NCBI GenBank assembly: GCA_030374805.1
Contig: JARGSG010000086.1
Location: 124,001-188,000, forward strand
Direction of reading: 5' to 3'
Origin: Gracilaria gracilis
Lineage: Eukaryota > Rhodophyta > Florideophyceae > Gracilariales > Gracilariaceae
DNA: 64,000 nucleotides
The notes beneath the pieces are model-generated. The model saw nothing but the letters and a program-made list of their open reading frames with translations, did not search any database and had not been told where the DNA came from. Position 1 is the stretch's first letter. Every line of letters starts with the position of its first letter. The translations under genes and the position numbers were made by a program. Of this stretch, positions 41,133 to 53,000 are shown in pieces.

Positions 41133-42380
41133 TTACGCGACTCGAGGAAGTTGTTTACGACTTCCTCCGGCATGTTGTTGTAAGGGTTCGTAGCTTCCGT
41201 TGGGGGTTTTGTCGCCTTGGTCCTGTAAAGTAGTGTTGAAAAAGGTACTTGTGTCTTCTGGCTCCGAATCAAAAGATTGGTCTACCTGTTCGCAGAATTC
41301 GACTAGAACTTGCTTGAGGGCCTTGTTTTGGTTATGGCCGAAGCGATTCTTTTCGTAGTATTGGACTCGACGAGCTGAGTTATTCGCAAGATTGCGTGGG
41401 TTTTTGCAATGTTCTACGATGTGGTTAGATTTTTCGCAGTTGGAGCAGGTAATTTCCGATTTGGATCGGGGCTTAGAAGATGAAGACTTGACCGGGAGTC
41501 CGTATCGAGTGAAGAAGGTATATTTAGGTTTCGGGAGGAAACCGGGTTTCAAGGACCTTTTTGAGCGGTTTTGTTCTTCTTCTTCGACTTGGAGTTGAGC
41601 GCAGGAGTCCAGTTGGGTGAGAAAGTCCTGGTACGGAAGGCTGTCAGTATCGAGGCGATGGATGACATCTCGGGCAAATCGATGTCCAACTAGCAGCCTT
41701 TCGGAGGTATTTGATCTTGTGTTGATCAGAGCGGCTGTAGGTAGGGCATTGTAAGGTAAGGGTGGAGATTTTTTAATCCAGAAGAGTAAAGGCCTCGGGG
41801 ACGGTAATGGGTTCTGACAGGACTTGGTCTATGCGAAGGTTACTAACGACGTTTTCGGCACGTTTTTGGCGACTGACGGAATCGTAGATTGTCCTCATTT
41901 TTGCACATGCTTCGTCAAACGTTTTGGTGTTTGGGAGAACGTGGGTCAGAAACTAACGTTTCGCCTCTCCCGTCAGGACGTGTCACATGAACTCCTCTAC
42001 GTATTCTTGCAAACATTGACTGCGGTCTCCTCAAAACTTGTCGGAGTCGTCTTTGAATATGGTTCAAATTCCTCGAGCGGCGTATTTCTGTTCAAAAGTC
42101 CTAGTTATGTTTGCGCCTGGTTGATTCGAACCTTGCTCAACCTCGGTGTTGCTTCCCCTACGGTTGGGGTTTGCAATCCTAGGGAGCGTATCTGTGGACG
42201 TGTGTGAAACTCCAGGGTGGGATTCACTGTCCAATGCTTGCCGAACTAGGATGATCCTGCCGAAGCATCCTTCAAGTTCACTTTCCGTGTCAAAAATTGT
42301 CATGGCCAAGTTGAACAGAAAATATTTGGGTTCATGGGTTCGATTTCCACATCTCGGTCTTGAAGGAAGTTGAAGAGTAG
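41133..42380 (-). pseudogene. Copia gag with CCHC zinc knuckle
   Basis: The upstream part has copia-gag-like sequence (THVLPNTKTFDEACAKM, IYDSVSRQKRAENVVSNL), broken by stops. The ORF 41552-41133 includes CSNCEKSNHIVEHC, a perfect CX2CX4HX4C knuckle for RNA binding. Confidence 0.8.
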
Positions 42381-42608
42381 ACTCATAAGGGCGACGTTTG
42401 TAGAAATTTAGAAATCAAACAGAAGATCGGGGGATAATCTGATTAAAAAATATTTAAAAAATCCTGACCTCGGGCGTCCGGGTCAGTTAGGTCATAACTA
42501 CGAACGGTATCCGCCAATGTTTTTGGGCAACATTGTTGAGACGGATATCGTTGATGAATCTCTCAACTGTAGTGTTGAAAGAAAAACTTGCTCAAGCAAT
42601 TGAGAGGG

Positions 42609-42983
42609 TTACGAAGAAGTTGTTTCTTTAACTGAGAAGCGGCCGATATAATTTAAAAAGCGATTGTCATGAGATGAAATCACTTTTTGGTGAGTTTTGC
42701 CTTGAAGATGGCTCTCCAGATGGCGGTGGGAATCGAAATCGCGATTGCACACGTTGCAGCGTAGCGGTACACGCTTGTTGCCCACGTTACGGCGGTGCGC
42801 CTTGCTGTTGCTGTGTGCACGCCAGGTGGTAGCGGAATATCTGTACACGTCACACAGATTGCAGTGACGTGTGAAACGATTCAGTTGCTTCGCAATTTTC
42901 TCTGTCTGCTGGTGCAGAGTTATTTCTTTGCGGACCGAAAGACTTTGCAGTCTCTCCTTCTCTCCACGTTGAACCCGTGGCAC
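42609..42983 (-). CDS. Protein with two U1-type C2H2 zinc fingers, inside the copia element
   Basis: 124-codon frame. Two fingers of the matrin/U1 type with spacing CX2CX12HX5H: CNLCDVYRYSATTWRAH...H and CNVCNRDFDSHRHLESH...H, 15 residues apart, in a basic protein. Such fingers bind double-stranded RNA or nucleic acid. The frame lies between the 5' LTR and gag, where copia elements normally code for nothing. It may be a captured host fragment or an extra retrotransposon domain. It is intact over the fingers although the surrounding gag-pol is decayed. Confidence 0.55.
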   Translation of the reverse strand: MPRVQRGEKERLQSLSVRKEITLHQQTEKIAKQLNRFTRHCNLCDVYRYSATTWRAHSNSKAHRRNVGNKRVPLRCNVCNRDFDSHRHLESHLQGKTHQKVISSHDNRFLNYIGRFSVKETTSS

Positions 42984-43996
42984 GGATATTGGATCCAGGT
43001 GGGCTTGGGTGGTAGAAGGGCCTGGGCGAAGTGGCGCGGAGCTTTCGCTTACAGCGATGTCAGTCTATGCGGAGGAACTCGAAGGACGCGGTTCGGAGCG
43101 CAATCCTGTCGAGGGGCGGTTGGGAACGGGGGAAGCCGGACCCAGCGAAAACTGATGCAATCCAATTCCAATCGGTATTCGTGAGATTTTCACTTGTTCG
43201 TCCCCTTTTGTTCATCAGAACAAGTTCAAAGTCATTAAGTTTTCATTGCATCAAAATCCAATGAAGGTATAATGACTTAATTGTTTTTGAAGTAATTGAT
43301 TCGTTGAAAATGCCTTGAACATTTAAGAAAAAAGCCTGACATGCTGAAATTATATTGAGATGTCAATGACGGAAAGTTTTGCCTGGGGGAGGACGCAGTG
43401 CAGAGCGTGGTCCTCTTGGGGCGGCACTCGTTGTGGGGGATGCCGAGGGACGCAGTCCGGAGTGCGGTCTGGTCGGGGCGGCAGGAGGAAATTCGGGGGC
43501 GGATGGAGGCCGGCTACTGTAGTATACGGGTGCGGCACGGGTGCGGTGCTGACGGGCGCGGCTGCCCGACGCAGCACGCCCGCGCGTTTCGGTAACTTTT
43601 GGTCTGGTACCGGCGGTGGTTGGCGTGACCTGCTTTGCGTCCACGTGGGTGACGTCTTTGACAACGACCCCGAGGTGCACGGGCACAGCTTGTCCACGTC
43701 GGCCACGTATGCGCGTCGAGATCGGCAAAATGACTGCACCGGAAAAGGAAAAAATGGGTTATTTTTGTGTGCTGTGCCTCAGCCAATGTTGGCAAATATA
43801 CACAGAAATGTTTCCCTTTGTTTTGGGTACTATATTTACAGATATATAATAATTTCCATTCTAAGACAACTAGATTAGGATTAATTGGTCTCATGAGCCA
43901 CTTAATCTAGGAGAAAGAGAATAGAAAAATAAATTGAACTCAAAATTAGGAATAAGTAAACATACCTTGTTTGTCCATGGTTACCTGATTCGCGAA
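42984..43996. other. Leader region of the copia element with a GC-rich insert
   Basis: 43370-43760 is markedly more GC-rich than its surroundings and open on both strands (a Pro-rich minus-strand frame of 129 codons, a Gly/Arg-rich plus-strand frame of 172). No domain is recognised, so I call no gene. A primer-binding site next to the LTR is not evident. Confidence 0.45.
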
Positions 43997-44279
43997 CGTG
44001 GTAAAATAGGAAGGTTAGAGCGCGCGGGGAAGGGAGCGCGCGAGGAAGAATGTAGATAAGTGTTTTAGTTGATAAGGATCATGAAGCGAGGAGACGCCGA
44101 ACTCCTCGGTTCACACCTCTTTTACAGACATTGCGCGTTTCCTGAAAGGGAAACGCGTAATGCACTCTACTATCTATAAGGCCAGGCAACTGTCAGTCCG
44201 ACAGTAGCGTGGCCACACAACTGCATTCAATTATCAGCTTCCTGACGTGGAGGCTGATAATTTTGCACTTGTTAACACA
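43997..44279 (-). repeat. 5' LTR of the copia element
   Basis: Direct repeat of 36830-37112, same length, with scattered substitutions; the first base pair of the TGTGG terminus is mutated to CG. Ends TTGTTAACACA. Confidence 0.9.
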
Positions 44280-45332
44280 CTAGTGTCTACACGAGCGGCA
44301 GATGTACTTGTGATATCATGTACCTCTGGGGTTGCACGCCGACGGAAGAGAGCAGAGAGTAGGCCCAGGACATGTGACAAGGTTGTACACGTAGGGCCTT
44401 GCCGGCCCCAAATGGGTTATTAATTTTTCACTTGTAGTATTTGTACCATAGGTAGTATAGTTAGTACACGCGGTTCACTGCGCTACATTGCACCACTCCA
44501 GAGGTTGAGGCGCCTCGCGGCCGATATTTAGGCTGTTCGAGGTGCGCCTCCCTCGACTGGTAAAGTCAAAGACCCCCTTGGTGTGGTATAATGCACAAAA
44601 AGGGAGAGAGTCCGAAGCGGTCTTGAGACGGCAGCGGCGGTACCGTACATTCGTGTGACTGTAATGAATCGGAACGGTGAAGGGGGGCGGAAGCACCGGG
44701 CGGTCGAACGGAGAGTGGACGGTCGGTATCACTAAGCGCGTACAGGTGCGCGCAAAAGGGTACGAACGGTCTGAGAAACCTTAGTAAAATATACCGTGCG
44801 GTCTATCGTAAGTGCAAGCTAACGAAGAAGACGTTCGGCAGAAGATGCTTGTCGTTTACGATTGGGGCCTCGGAAGATCCGAGCTACAACTAAATATCGG
44901 GTCTGGGCCCCCTACTGACTACTGTACGATCGGTCTAATTTGCATTGTCACCACCCAGCACCACACAACTTGTACACGTGTCCAACTCGTACGTTTGACC
45001 AACCCGTCCGGCACTCGATCACCAACTGGTACACGTGGCGGTGCCACTGCACCGGCCAACCGTGCACTACCCCTTCGTACGTGAACGGCCAATCGGATAT
45101 GGAGAGCACCAACTCGGGCCCACTATACTACACTTGGCAACTGCTTGACCATTAGGGTAGTAAGTACCAATATCCTTCATGTTTTCAAGCCATCCCTGCG
45201 TCGCTCGCCATCTCCTGTAGGCACGACAGATAGCGCTCGCCCATTGCACCTTATTACTAGTGGTCTCGCCGTTGGCTCTCATCCTTTGGACCTTTCCACC
45301 CCGTAGTTGGTGCCCCGTGCCACTATACTACA
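44280..45332. other. No supported gene
   Basis: Only short ORFs without domains. No repeats recognised other than the flanking elements. Confidence 0.5.
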
Positions 45333-45778
45333 GTACTCATATGAATACGCCGATGTTCTCATATAAGTCAATTTTTTCTCTTGAAAAGAAAGTGGAAAAG
45401 CTGGCTTGTTTGAAAATTCGAATGTAGATCACTGAAAATGGTTCAAGTGTGAGAAGTAACCATACATATTCAGTACCGAACAAAGTTTTGAACTGTTTTG
45501 ACCGAGTCTAGGGGTTAATAAAAATTTAATATATACCATTCTAGCGATATTATCGAGAAAAACTTAGAAAAAGAAGCAAAAGTTTTCCATAGGGCTAAAA
45601 AAAATTCTATCAAACACACCGACGCGTTTTTCTTCGTTACTAAGCTTCAAGTGCTGTACAAGTATTCGTTTTAATTGAAAGACAAAGTTCAATATATTCT
45701 CACGAATCCATAACATTTGTCTACATTTGGATTGTTCTTTAGTTTTAAAAATCAATATTTTCGTACTCATAAGAGTAC
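45333..45778 (-). mobile_element. Non-autonomous deletion derivative (446 bp) of the palindrome-ended transposon
   Basis: Read on the minus strand, the first ~85 bases (45778 down to about 45690) match the left end of the larger element at 46968-47050, and the remaining ~375 bases match its right end (49645-50023). Almost the whole 446 bases are thus explained as left end plus right end with the middle removed. Both termini are versions of the palindrome GTACTCATATGAGTAC. It lies in inverted orientation 1.2 kb from the parent-like copy. Confidence 0.85.
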
Positions 45779-46947
45779 AAATGTTTTGTATACACTAGTT
45801 TTTACAACAAAATTGTAAACGTTCGGAACCTAATTTTCATCAGCTGGCAAAATGTACATAATCAAAACGATGTGAGGAACATACATTCTGCGTCCCAAGG
45901 GCTCGCAACACCGCCCTTTGCATTCTAGAAGTCCTTACTTCTCTCAAACCAATGACGCGACTCTATTTCTTTTTGCGACCAAGACGACGAGAGCCTTAGC
46001 GCAGTAGAGAGTTTAATTGCAACTAAATAATATGAGCACTTTACATGTTTTGTGAAAAAGACACAACTACCTAAATTCAGTTTATCGCAGTCTTCTTCGT
46101 CCAATATCTGAAAGCCCTGAACGCAACCAGACTTTGTATAGAATCTATGGACACCCTAACACAAATTCTTTATGCACCAATCCGCGGCGATAAAGCTGTA
46201 ACTCAATATGTGAAAGCGCAATCTCAGAAAAAGCGCCAACCTTGCGAACCTTTTAAACGATAAGCAACCACAACAAACATGGTCCCAGATCAGACCATGC
46301 TCCATCTTTGCGCAATAAACCACAATGTCGTCTTTCTTTTCCAATTCTCTTTACCGGTGCTTCCAGGGAACCTTATTCGAGAGGTTTAAAAACGGATAAT
46401 CGTACTACGAGCTCTAAAAGTTGTGTAATGTTGCTTGGTATCGCTTGCGGAACGCTTACATCACGTGACTAGACCAAACACATTACTTTCTGCCTCGCAG
46501 TGCGAGCAATATACATCTCAAGCTAACCCAACCAGGTCATGCAAAAATTCTGCTGGAACATGGAGAAAGAGATATAGCAGAAATTCTTAAAGCATACGCT
46601 TAACGAAACACACCGCTAGCGAAATAATGCCTTGCAGACTTTACCTTCTATTACGTCTCGACGCTTTCTACTGAGAGACAGTGTTCGATGACCTTAGAGA
46701 ACCAAAGACCATCCGAGAAGTGGGTGAGACTGTTCTGCGAACGACATATATCAACATGTTCAAGGCGTAGAAGGGCGTCACGTTAGTTATGTCATTCCGA
46801 ATAACATCGGAAGATTCTTCACCATCCTTAATTTCGTTATGAAGAAGTTTGGAATAACCAGCCCATCACAGGTTGTTATCGTTGACGAATCGGGTGCGTC
46901 TTTCGTTCAAAGGGCGCAGGTCTTTTTACAAATAAAGATCTGAACGT
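45779..46947. other. No supported gene
   Basis: Sequence between the two members of the palindrome-ended transposon family; only short ORFs without domains. Confidence 0.5.
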
Positions 46948-47050
46948 TTACTCATATGAGTCCAAATGTACTCATATGAGTACAAAATGTTGCTTTTAAA
47001 AACTCAGAAACTATTCAACTGTAGACAAATGTTATAAACGCATGTATGAG

Positions 47051-47168
47051 TGATATCGAAAATCGAGTGAGGATAACGGGGCACGAGACAGCGTAATCTG
47101 AACCCGAGCCAAAGGCAAGGGGCCAATTGCTGTCCAGTGCCTTGTTATCCTCACGTGATTTTCGATAT
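47051..47168. repeat. Inverted repeat around the transposon promoter
   Basis: GATATCGAAAATCGAGTGAGGATAAC-type left arm (47051-47076) and its near-perfect reverse complement (47144-47168) are separated by 67 bases. The right arm runs straight into TATAAA (47166-47171), suggesting a recombinase-binding or autoregulatory site. Confidence 0.7.
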
Positions 47169-47231
47169 AAAGCGCTTATCGGACTGTGTGCCAAGCGCGA
47201 TGTTTCTGTGTCTCATACACGGACGCACAGA

Positions 47232-48900
47232 ATGAATTCTGGTTCAGGGAATCCACTCTACGAGTGTTTCTCTACAAACCGATGCATTTTGCATGGTTTT
47301 GAAGACGTCCTTTATGACGTCGGCAGCGTTTTACCCGACATGAGTGAAGACCGTCTCACGCTGACTCCCGGACTTGGGCCAACACCAGAGTTAGAACTGC
47401 CAGGAACCTGTATTCCTGAGACCCCATCACCGCTTCCTGACGAAGAAATGTTTGGGACCCCACTACAATCTGATAATGGGTTTTCAAACCCAGCGCATCC
47501 TTCGGGGACCACAATCAAAGACATATCTGATCCAATTGACACTCGTAACGTCTAATTTTCTTCCTACGTTGTCGTCACTGAACCAGATGACCTTTTTAGC
47601 ATTCCCTTTGCTTTCCATCCCTTCGACTCAACCGCATGCATGCAAAAAACCTCCAGAAACAGCCGAGAAAAAACTCTCAGCTGAAGCAGTGGCGCTTCTA
47701 GGAAAGCATGCCCCGCGCAACACGCAGCGCTTTACAATGTCTGCGCTTTCGCTCTTCTGTGTGTTCGGTGCAACGGAAAACAACCTGATGTCGCAAAAGG
47801 AATGTGAAGCTCTTGATAATCGAGGCACCGCAGTCCAACATAGCACCAGTCTGACGGAGAACGTTATTAGATTGACGCGGGAGCATCTTTTTCGTCATGA
47901 ATGCAAGGTAGTCCTTTCAAATGGGTTCAAAGAATGGACCGATGGCCAACTTACTTTGATTAAGAACGTTCTGATCGCGTTTGTGGCGCACTCTCACAAT
48001 CGAAGCAATGGTGATTTTCTGGCCCCGGCAGTCTAAACGGGTATATATCTGGTCTCCCAAGAGCCCTCAATACTGAGTGGGGTTTCGAATTCGTGTTGTT
48101 CAGTGGTCGCATCTTTTCGGATAAGGATACGGGTCTTGTGTCTGCTTTGGACAACAAAATATGTCAACGTCAAGCAGCCGGCGTTGTGCGAAGGAGTCAT
48201 AATAACCTTGCTCTTGAAGACTTAAAAGTTCTGTGCAGTTCGGAACAGCTTTTGAAGAAGACTCCACGCGGATTCATCACTCGGATTTTAATCGATTTAC
48301 TTTTGATGACTGCGTTTCGAAAGAAGGAACTGTGAAGCCTTCGTATGCGAGAGGTGACAATGGTTAAGCAGAATGGTGTGGATGCATGACGTAATGTCGG
48401 GCGTATCGGTAGCGCAGATGGTTCTTCTCAAACTCAGTCAGGTGAAATCCATATTGTGAATTCAAGACCGGAAGAAGTGTACATCTTTGATTTTCCTGTA
48501 CTGGATGGGAAGGTCACCATCTTCTTGGATACAAAGGAAGATGTAGACCTTGTCTCTGGAGCAAGGGGAAGTGATGAGAATTTTTTAGCTGGCGTGAACT
48601 ACAACGCAGCACGGCACACTTCGTTCTTTAAGAAGGGAAATCATGGCATCAACAGCATTTCTACTTTCGTGAGGGATGCATGTCGGGATTTGGGAATTAC
48701 TGGGGAAGAGGTTTTCGGTGATGTCACGATACATAGCTTTCGAGCTACAGTTATGAGCCAACTAAAAGCCCACGGATTTGATGATGCAAGCGTGGCGCTA
48801 AGAAGTGTTCATAGAGATTTCAGGTCTCTCTAAGCCTACCACAATTTTCGCGGGAACCTAGGTGTTTAGCAGCAAGCTGCTATTTTTGGTGGCGCTGTTG
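47232..48900 (+). pseudogene. Tyrosine recombinase of the transposon, frameshifted
   Basis: Starts at 47232 after the TATAAA box with a Pro/Ser/Glu-rich N-terminus (to 47555), then shifts frame to an alpha-helical, core-binding-like region (about 47600-48036: NTQRFTMSALSLFCVFG, ENVIRLTREHLF). After another break, LLMTAFRKKEL (48306-48335) fits the first catalytic Arg box and stops; the next frame carries VTIHSFRATVMSQLKAHG, the HXXR box (48720-48780), then HRDFRSL. The nucleophile Tyr is expected in AYHNF, directly after an in-frame TAA (48832). Frameshifts plus this stop make the copy inactive. It strips and rejoins DNA through a phosphotyrosine in active relatives. Confidence 0.75.
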
Positions 48901-49644
48901 GTAGTGCATCTGGGGTGTTGGCAAGACTGCTGAAGACCAGCAGGCAGAAGCACCCTCTGCTACTCAAACTGATGCTGTGCAAACTTTGTTTGTGCCCAAT
49001 ACAGATAGTGATCGCCGGTAGCCAAAGCGAAGAAGAGAAAAAGGGCCTTTCACAGCAATTGGAAGTATATCTGGGCAGATGACAGTTAATGTTAACTATT
49101 ACTCTGGGAAATATGACAGTGTCAACGAAGAATAGCTGTATTGAGAAGAGGCAGGAGAATTTCGTTCAAGTGGACAATGTGGACTCCAGAATGCACAGGA
49201 CCAAGGAAGACGGAAGTGAAGAGATATGGAATCCAGGGCGAGTATCTGCTTCAAAGCTGCGCGATTAAGCTCTGTAACTCGGCACGGAGCAGACAGGGTA
49301 AAGGGTCGTTTTGCTTGCTCTTCTTGCCCGTTTGCTGAGCTTTATTGATTTAGCCTGGCCAACGGGCAGAAAGAGCGAGCACGGCGAGTCGGGCGTGCAC
49401 GGCGAGCAAGCGAGGAGATGGAAGCGAGCGAAGCTAGCGGGGCGAAGGAAGCGAGCAACGTGAGCAGTGCGAAGCGTGCTAGAAGCGCAATGCGAGCGAA
49501 GCAAAGCCAGTAATGTATAGCGAGCTCCAAATAAAAGGTATCGTTATCACAATTATCCCGAACTGGTTATCGCACCGTAAGAAGTGTGAGAACCAAGGAC
49601 CGCACTGTAATAACCATGGACCCCAAAGTAATCACACTGCGTCC
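48901..49644. other. 3' interior of the recombinase transposon, no gene
   Basis: Short frames only; a run of GCGAGC-rich imperfect repeats lies at 49375-49510. Confidence 0.5.
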
Positions 49645-50023
49645 AGCTCGATAAGAGAATATATTGCACTTTGGTTTTTCAATTACAACCAAAACTTCTA
49701 CAGCCCTTGTAGCTAAATAACGAAGATAAACGCGTCGGTGTGTTTTATAGAACCCTCTTAGCCCCATGGAAGAAGTTTAGTGTTTTTGTTAAGTTTTTCA
49801 GGATAATATCGCTAGAATGGAACATATTACATTTCTATTAACCTCTAGGCTCTGTCGCAATAGTTCAAAACTTTGTTTGGTACTGAATATGTATGGTCTC
49901 TTGTCCGCCTTCAACAATGTTCTGTGATCTATATTCAAATTTTCAAACAAAACACCTTTTTCACTTACTTTTCAAGAAGAAAAAAAGACTCATATGAGTA
50001 CATCGGCGTACTTATATGAGTAC

Positions 50024-53000
50024 ATCTGCCGGTCGTGTAGACAATGGCGTTGAACGGTGCGTGTCGATCATGCGCAGCAGAACCGCTTGGGCCGGTACGG
50101 TCTAAAAGCAACAAAAACCAGAACAAAGTCGTTTCCTCCGTCTGGTCTCCTCTGCGACCTCCTTCGCCTCCAGGGGCCATTCCAGACGGGGACAGATTTA
50201 TTCATTCTCCTCCCTACGCTGCACGCTTACCAAGCTGCACAAGCAGCGCAGAATTTCGACACCAGCGTCTCGTCTCGCGCGGAGTCATTTTCAAAAGAGA
50301 CCCAACACACGCAAATGACTCTTTTGGAACAAGTACCAACGCCACACACCTTTCATTCGCAAAAATCAACGAAAAATCAATGTACGTCGGCATTGAAGAC
50401 CATAAAACTTTTTATGCGTAAAAGGGTAAGGAATCCATGCCAGAGTTTACGCACTTTGCGAGGGACGCTTTAAGTTCTTAAAAAATGAAATTTCTTTGTC
50501 ATTAAAGCTGTACACGATTAAACCCCAGCCGCTCGCTGCGGGCCTCATTACGTCAGCCATCACTACGTGCGTGCACACGCAGGACTCTCGAGGAGCCCCA
50601 TCACTATGTGCTCCGGCTCAGGCGCGCGTGAATCCACTACAATGAAAGACCGGGACTTTGTAGAGCCTAGGCGAGTCCCGGGGGAGCCAGCAACAGGAGA
50701 GAAAACTCTCCTTCCTTCGGCTGGTCCTTGCTCTACTTTTCTCTCGCCGGCCCCGCTCGCCTCCCTCACTTGACTCGCGACCGACTCTTCCCATGAACGC
50801 CGCTTGCCTACGAAGAAAGTGAACATAGAAAAATTCAAGTATCAGGTTACATCTTGGACGTTTCCCAAATTAATTTCGCCTAACCTCTTGTGAGCACCAC
50901 ACAAAAACCACCCTAATTTTTGTAGCACGTGCTTTATTTGGAGTGGTTCTTTTTGCTATATTTGAAAACAATAGGTCTTTCTTGTTTCTCAGAGACCAAA
51001 CTTTCGCATCTTTTCTGTCATATCTTCGGATGTTTCGATTCTAGTACGGAACGAATCGCTGAATATTTGGAACTGGATTCCTTCGGAACTTTGATACGCA
51101 GTACGGTAATGGAAGACATAGATATCTATTGGACTGGATGGATTTCTATCAATAAAAACAAAAGAATTATAGTTTCATCTTTATTCTGAAGTGATCGAAA
51201 AGTCCTTGAAAAGCCGTTTACGTGGTTTTTGGACTGCCAAAACTTTTTTTCAGCCTGCACTATTCAAAATTGATTTCGGAACCCAGTTCAGATTGCCCAA
51301 AGGTACCGGAGTGAGATACAATTATAGACAATGACGCTGAATTTGACGTTGAAATGACTCCGCATATTCTTCGAGTTTTTTTCACAGTTTATATGTCAAA
51401 TACATGATGATGTTCTCTATCATAATTATGAGAGAATTTGATTTATCTTGCTTATGTACATGGGGTGCTATTATTGACACTTCAGAAGAAAAGTTTATCT
51501 CTTAGACCTAGACAAATCGAAGGTCATGTTCAACACTTTAGAGTAGAAGAGGATTGTTCTTTTCTGAGACCCGAAACGTATCAGACAAAACCCACTACGA
51601 TATCCCTGGGCCCGGTGCGTACGATTTGTATCCCACTTACCTTATGATACATAGAGTATGGCTTCCTGTGGGTTTATCACTGTCGTTGAGCATGTCCAAC
51701 ATTTGGAACTCTGTCAATAATGTGGGTCATGCCTCGTCTTGGTAGTGTAACGGAAGTCACGAAATTGCTTGGGGAAAATTTCAAAAATGGCAATATTGAC
51801 GGAACCGAAACGCCAAAGAACGTGTGGGAGACTGAAGCTCTGTTCCAGAAAAAAGAGCTAAGTCGATTTCGAACGCAATACAACAATGTGAAAAAGAATT
51901 TCGCCATTGCACGTGGTAAGGCAACAACATCCTTTCATGGTTCAATTCTTTTAATTCACTAACAGTGTTTATGATGTTGCATAGACTGATTCGATAAATG
52001 AGTTTAGTCGAAAGTGTGCAGCTAGTTCGAGTAAACGTCGTTTAGTGTCTACGGACGTACAAGCCACCGACAATATATCTGAGCATAGCCATGATAGGCT
52101 CGGTACAGAGCTTGTGCTTAGTTTATATGAGTTTACACCTCTCCATCTAGTCTCTATCTGGGCCGAACCAAAGACAACTACTAATCGGCCTACGGTGGCT
52201 ATCGGTTTTTTTCCCTGGTGTGGGCCAAGGAGCGTTTTCTGTCCATATGATAGAGGACGGATAGTACTTAAAATTGTGTGTCAAATGACCGGAAGCATTA
52301 GTCGACATTGAACTAATGCACCAAAAATGGCTCCATTCGACAGGCGAAAACCGTATTATGGGGCATCATTCAAAGCTGGTTGGATTCTATAACTCTTTGA
52401 GAAGCTTGAGGAAAAGAAGTAGTGATGATGTCCAGTGTACGTCACGCATTGCACTTCCGTTCAAGGTCCAAACGCATATAGTGAACAAATATAATCTTTC
52501 GTGGCTTGGTAATGACGTTCGAATGTTGTACGTTGAGTTAAGGCAAGTGGCAGTAAAGAAATATTGCAAAATCAAGAACGAGGAACACTTTATTGTTTCT
52601 TGAACAGAAAAACTGCGTGCGTGCAGTTTTAATGAATGAATGAATTTAACAATTTGTTTATTTTCTCGAGCCTTAACAAAGACTCAACATTAGACCTAAA
52701 CTTATGGGATAGCCGCTAATAGTGCCCACTAGTATGATATGGTTTGGGTCTGAGTTGATGTGATACTAATAAATATGAGGTACTGCAGATAAGAATTCGG
52801 CTCCAAGACCATACATTGAAAGTGTTTCCGGCCAGTTATAAGAACAAGTTGAAAAAGAGAATGTATTGCATTGTACCATGTTTTCATCAAAAATTCATAA
52901 AGGGTTTTAACTTTTTATGGCGGTATGTAAATTTGGGGAAAGTATTGGTCGTTCAACTCTTCTTACACTTTCAGCCCCAAAATTTCATTGATGTTTTGTA

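Larger units (their letters stand above)
36830..44279 (-). mobile_element. Degraded Ty1/copia LTR retrotransposon with a nested solo LTR
   Basis: Two 283-base direct repeats (36830-37112 and 43997-44279) bound the element; their flanks read GTAGT and CTAGT, consistent with a 5-bp target duplication with one change. On the minus strand, in copia order, are gag with a zinc knuckle, protease, integrase and reverse transcriptase. Numerous stops and frameshifts make it inactive. An 852-base solo LTR of another family interrupts the reverse transcriptase, and a two-zinc-finger ORF lies between the 5' LTR and gag. Confidence 0.88.
46948..50023 (+). mobile_element. Tyrosine-recombinase transposon with 16-bp palindromic ends
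   Basis: The left end has ACTCATATGAGT (46950-46961) and GTACTCATATGAGTAC (46968-46983); the right end has CTCATATGAGTAC (49989-50001) and GTACTTATATGAGTAC (50008-50023), so each end carries two palindromes about 20 bases apart. The interior encodes a decayed tyrosine recombinase on the plus strand. Crypton-type and DIRS-type elements use such recombinases, but cryptons are usually described without inverted repeats. No target duplication is evident, as expected for recombinase-mediated insertion. Confidence 0.75.
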
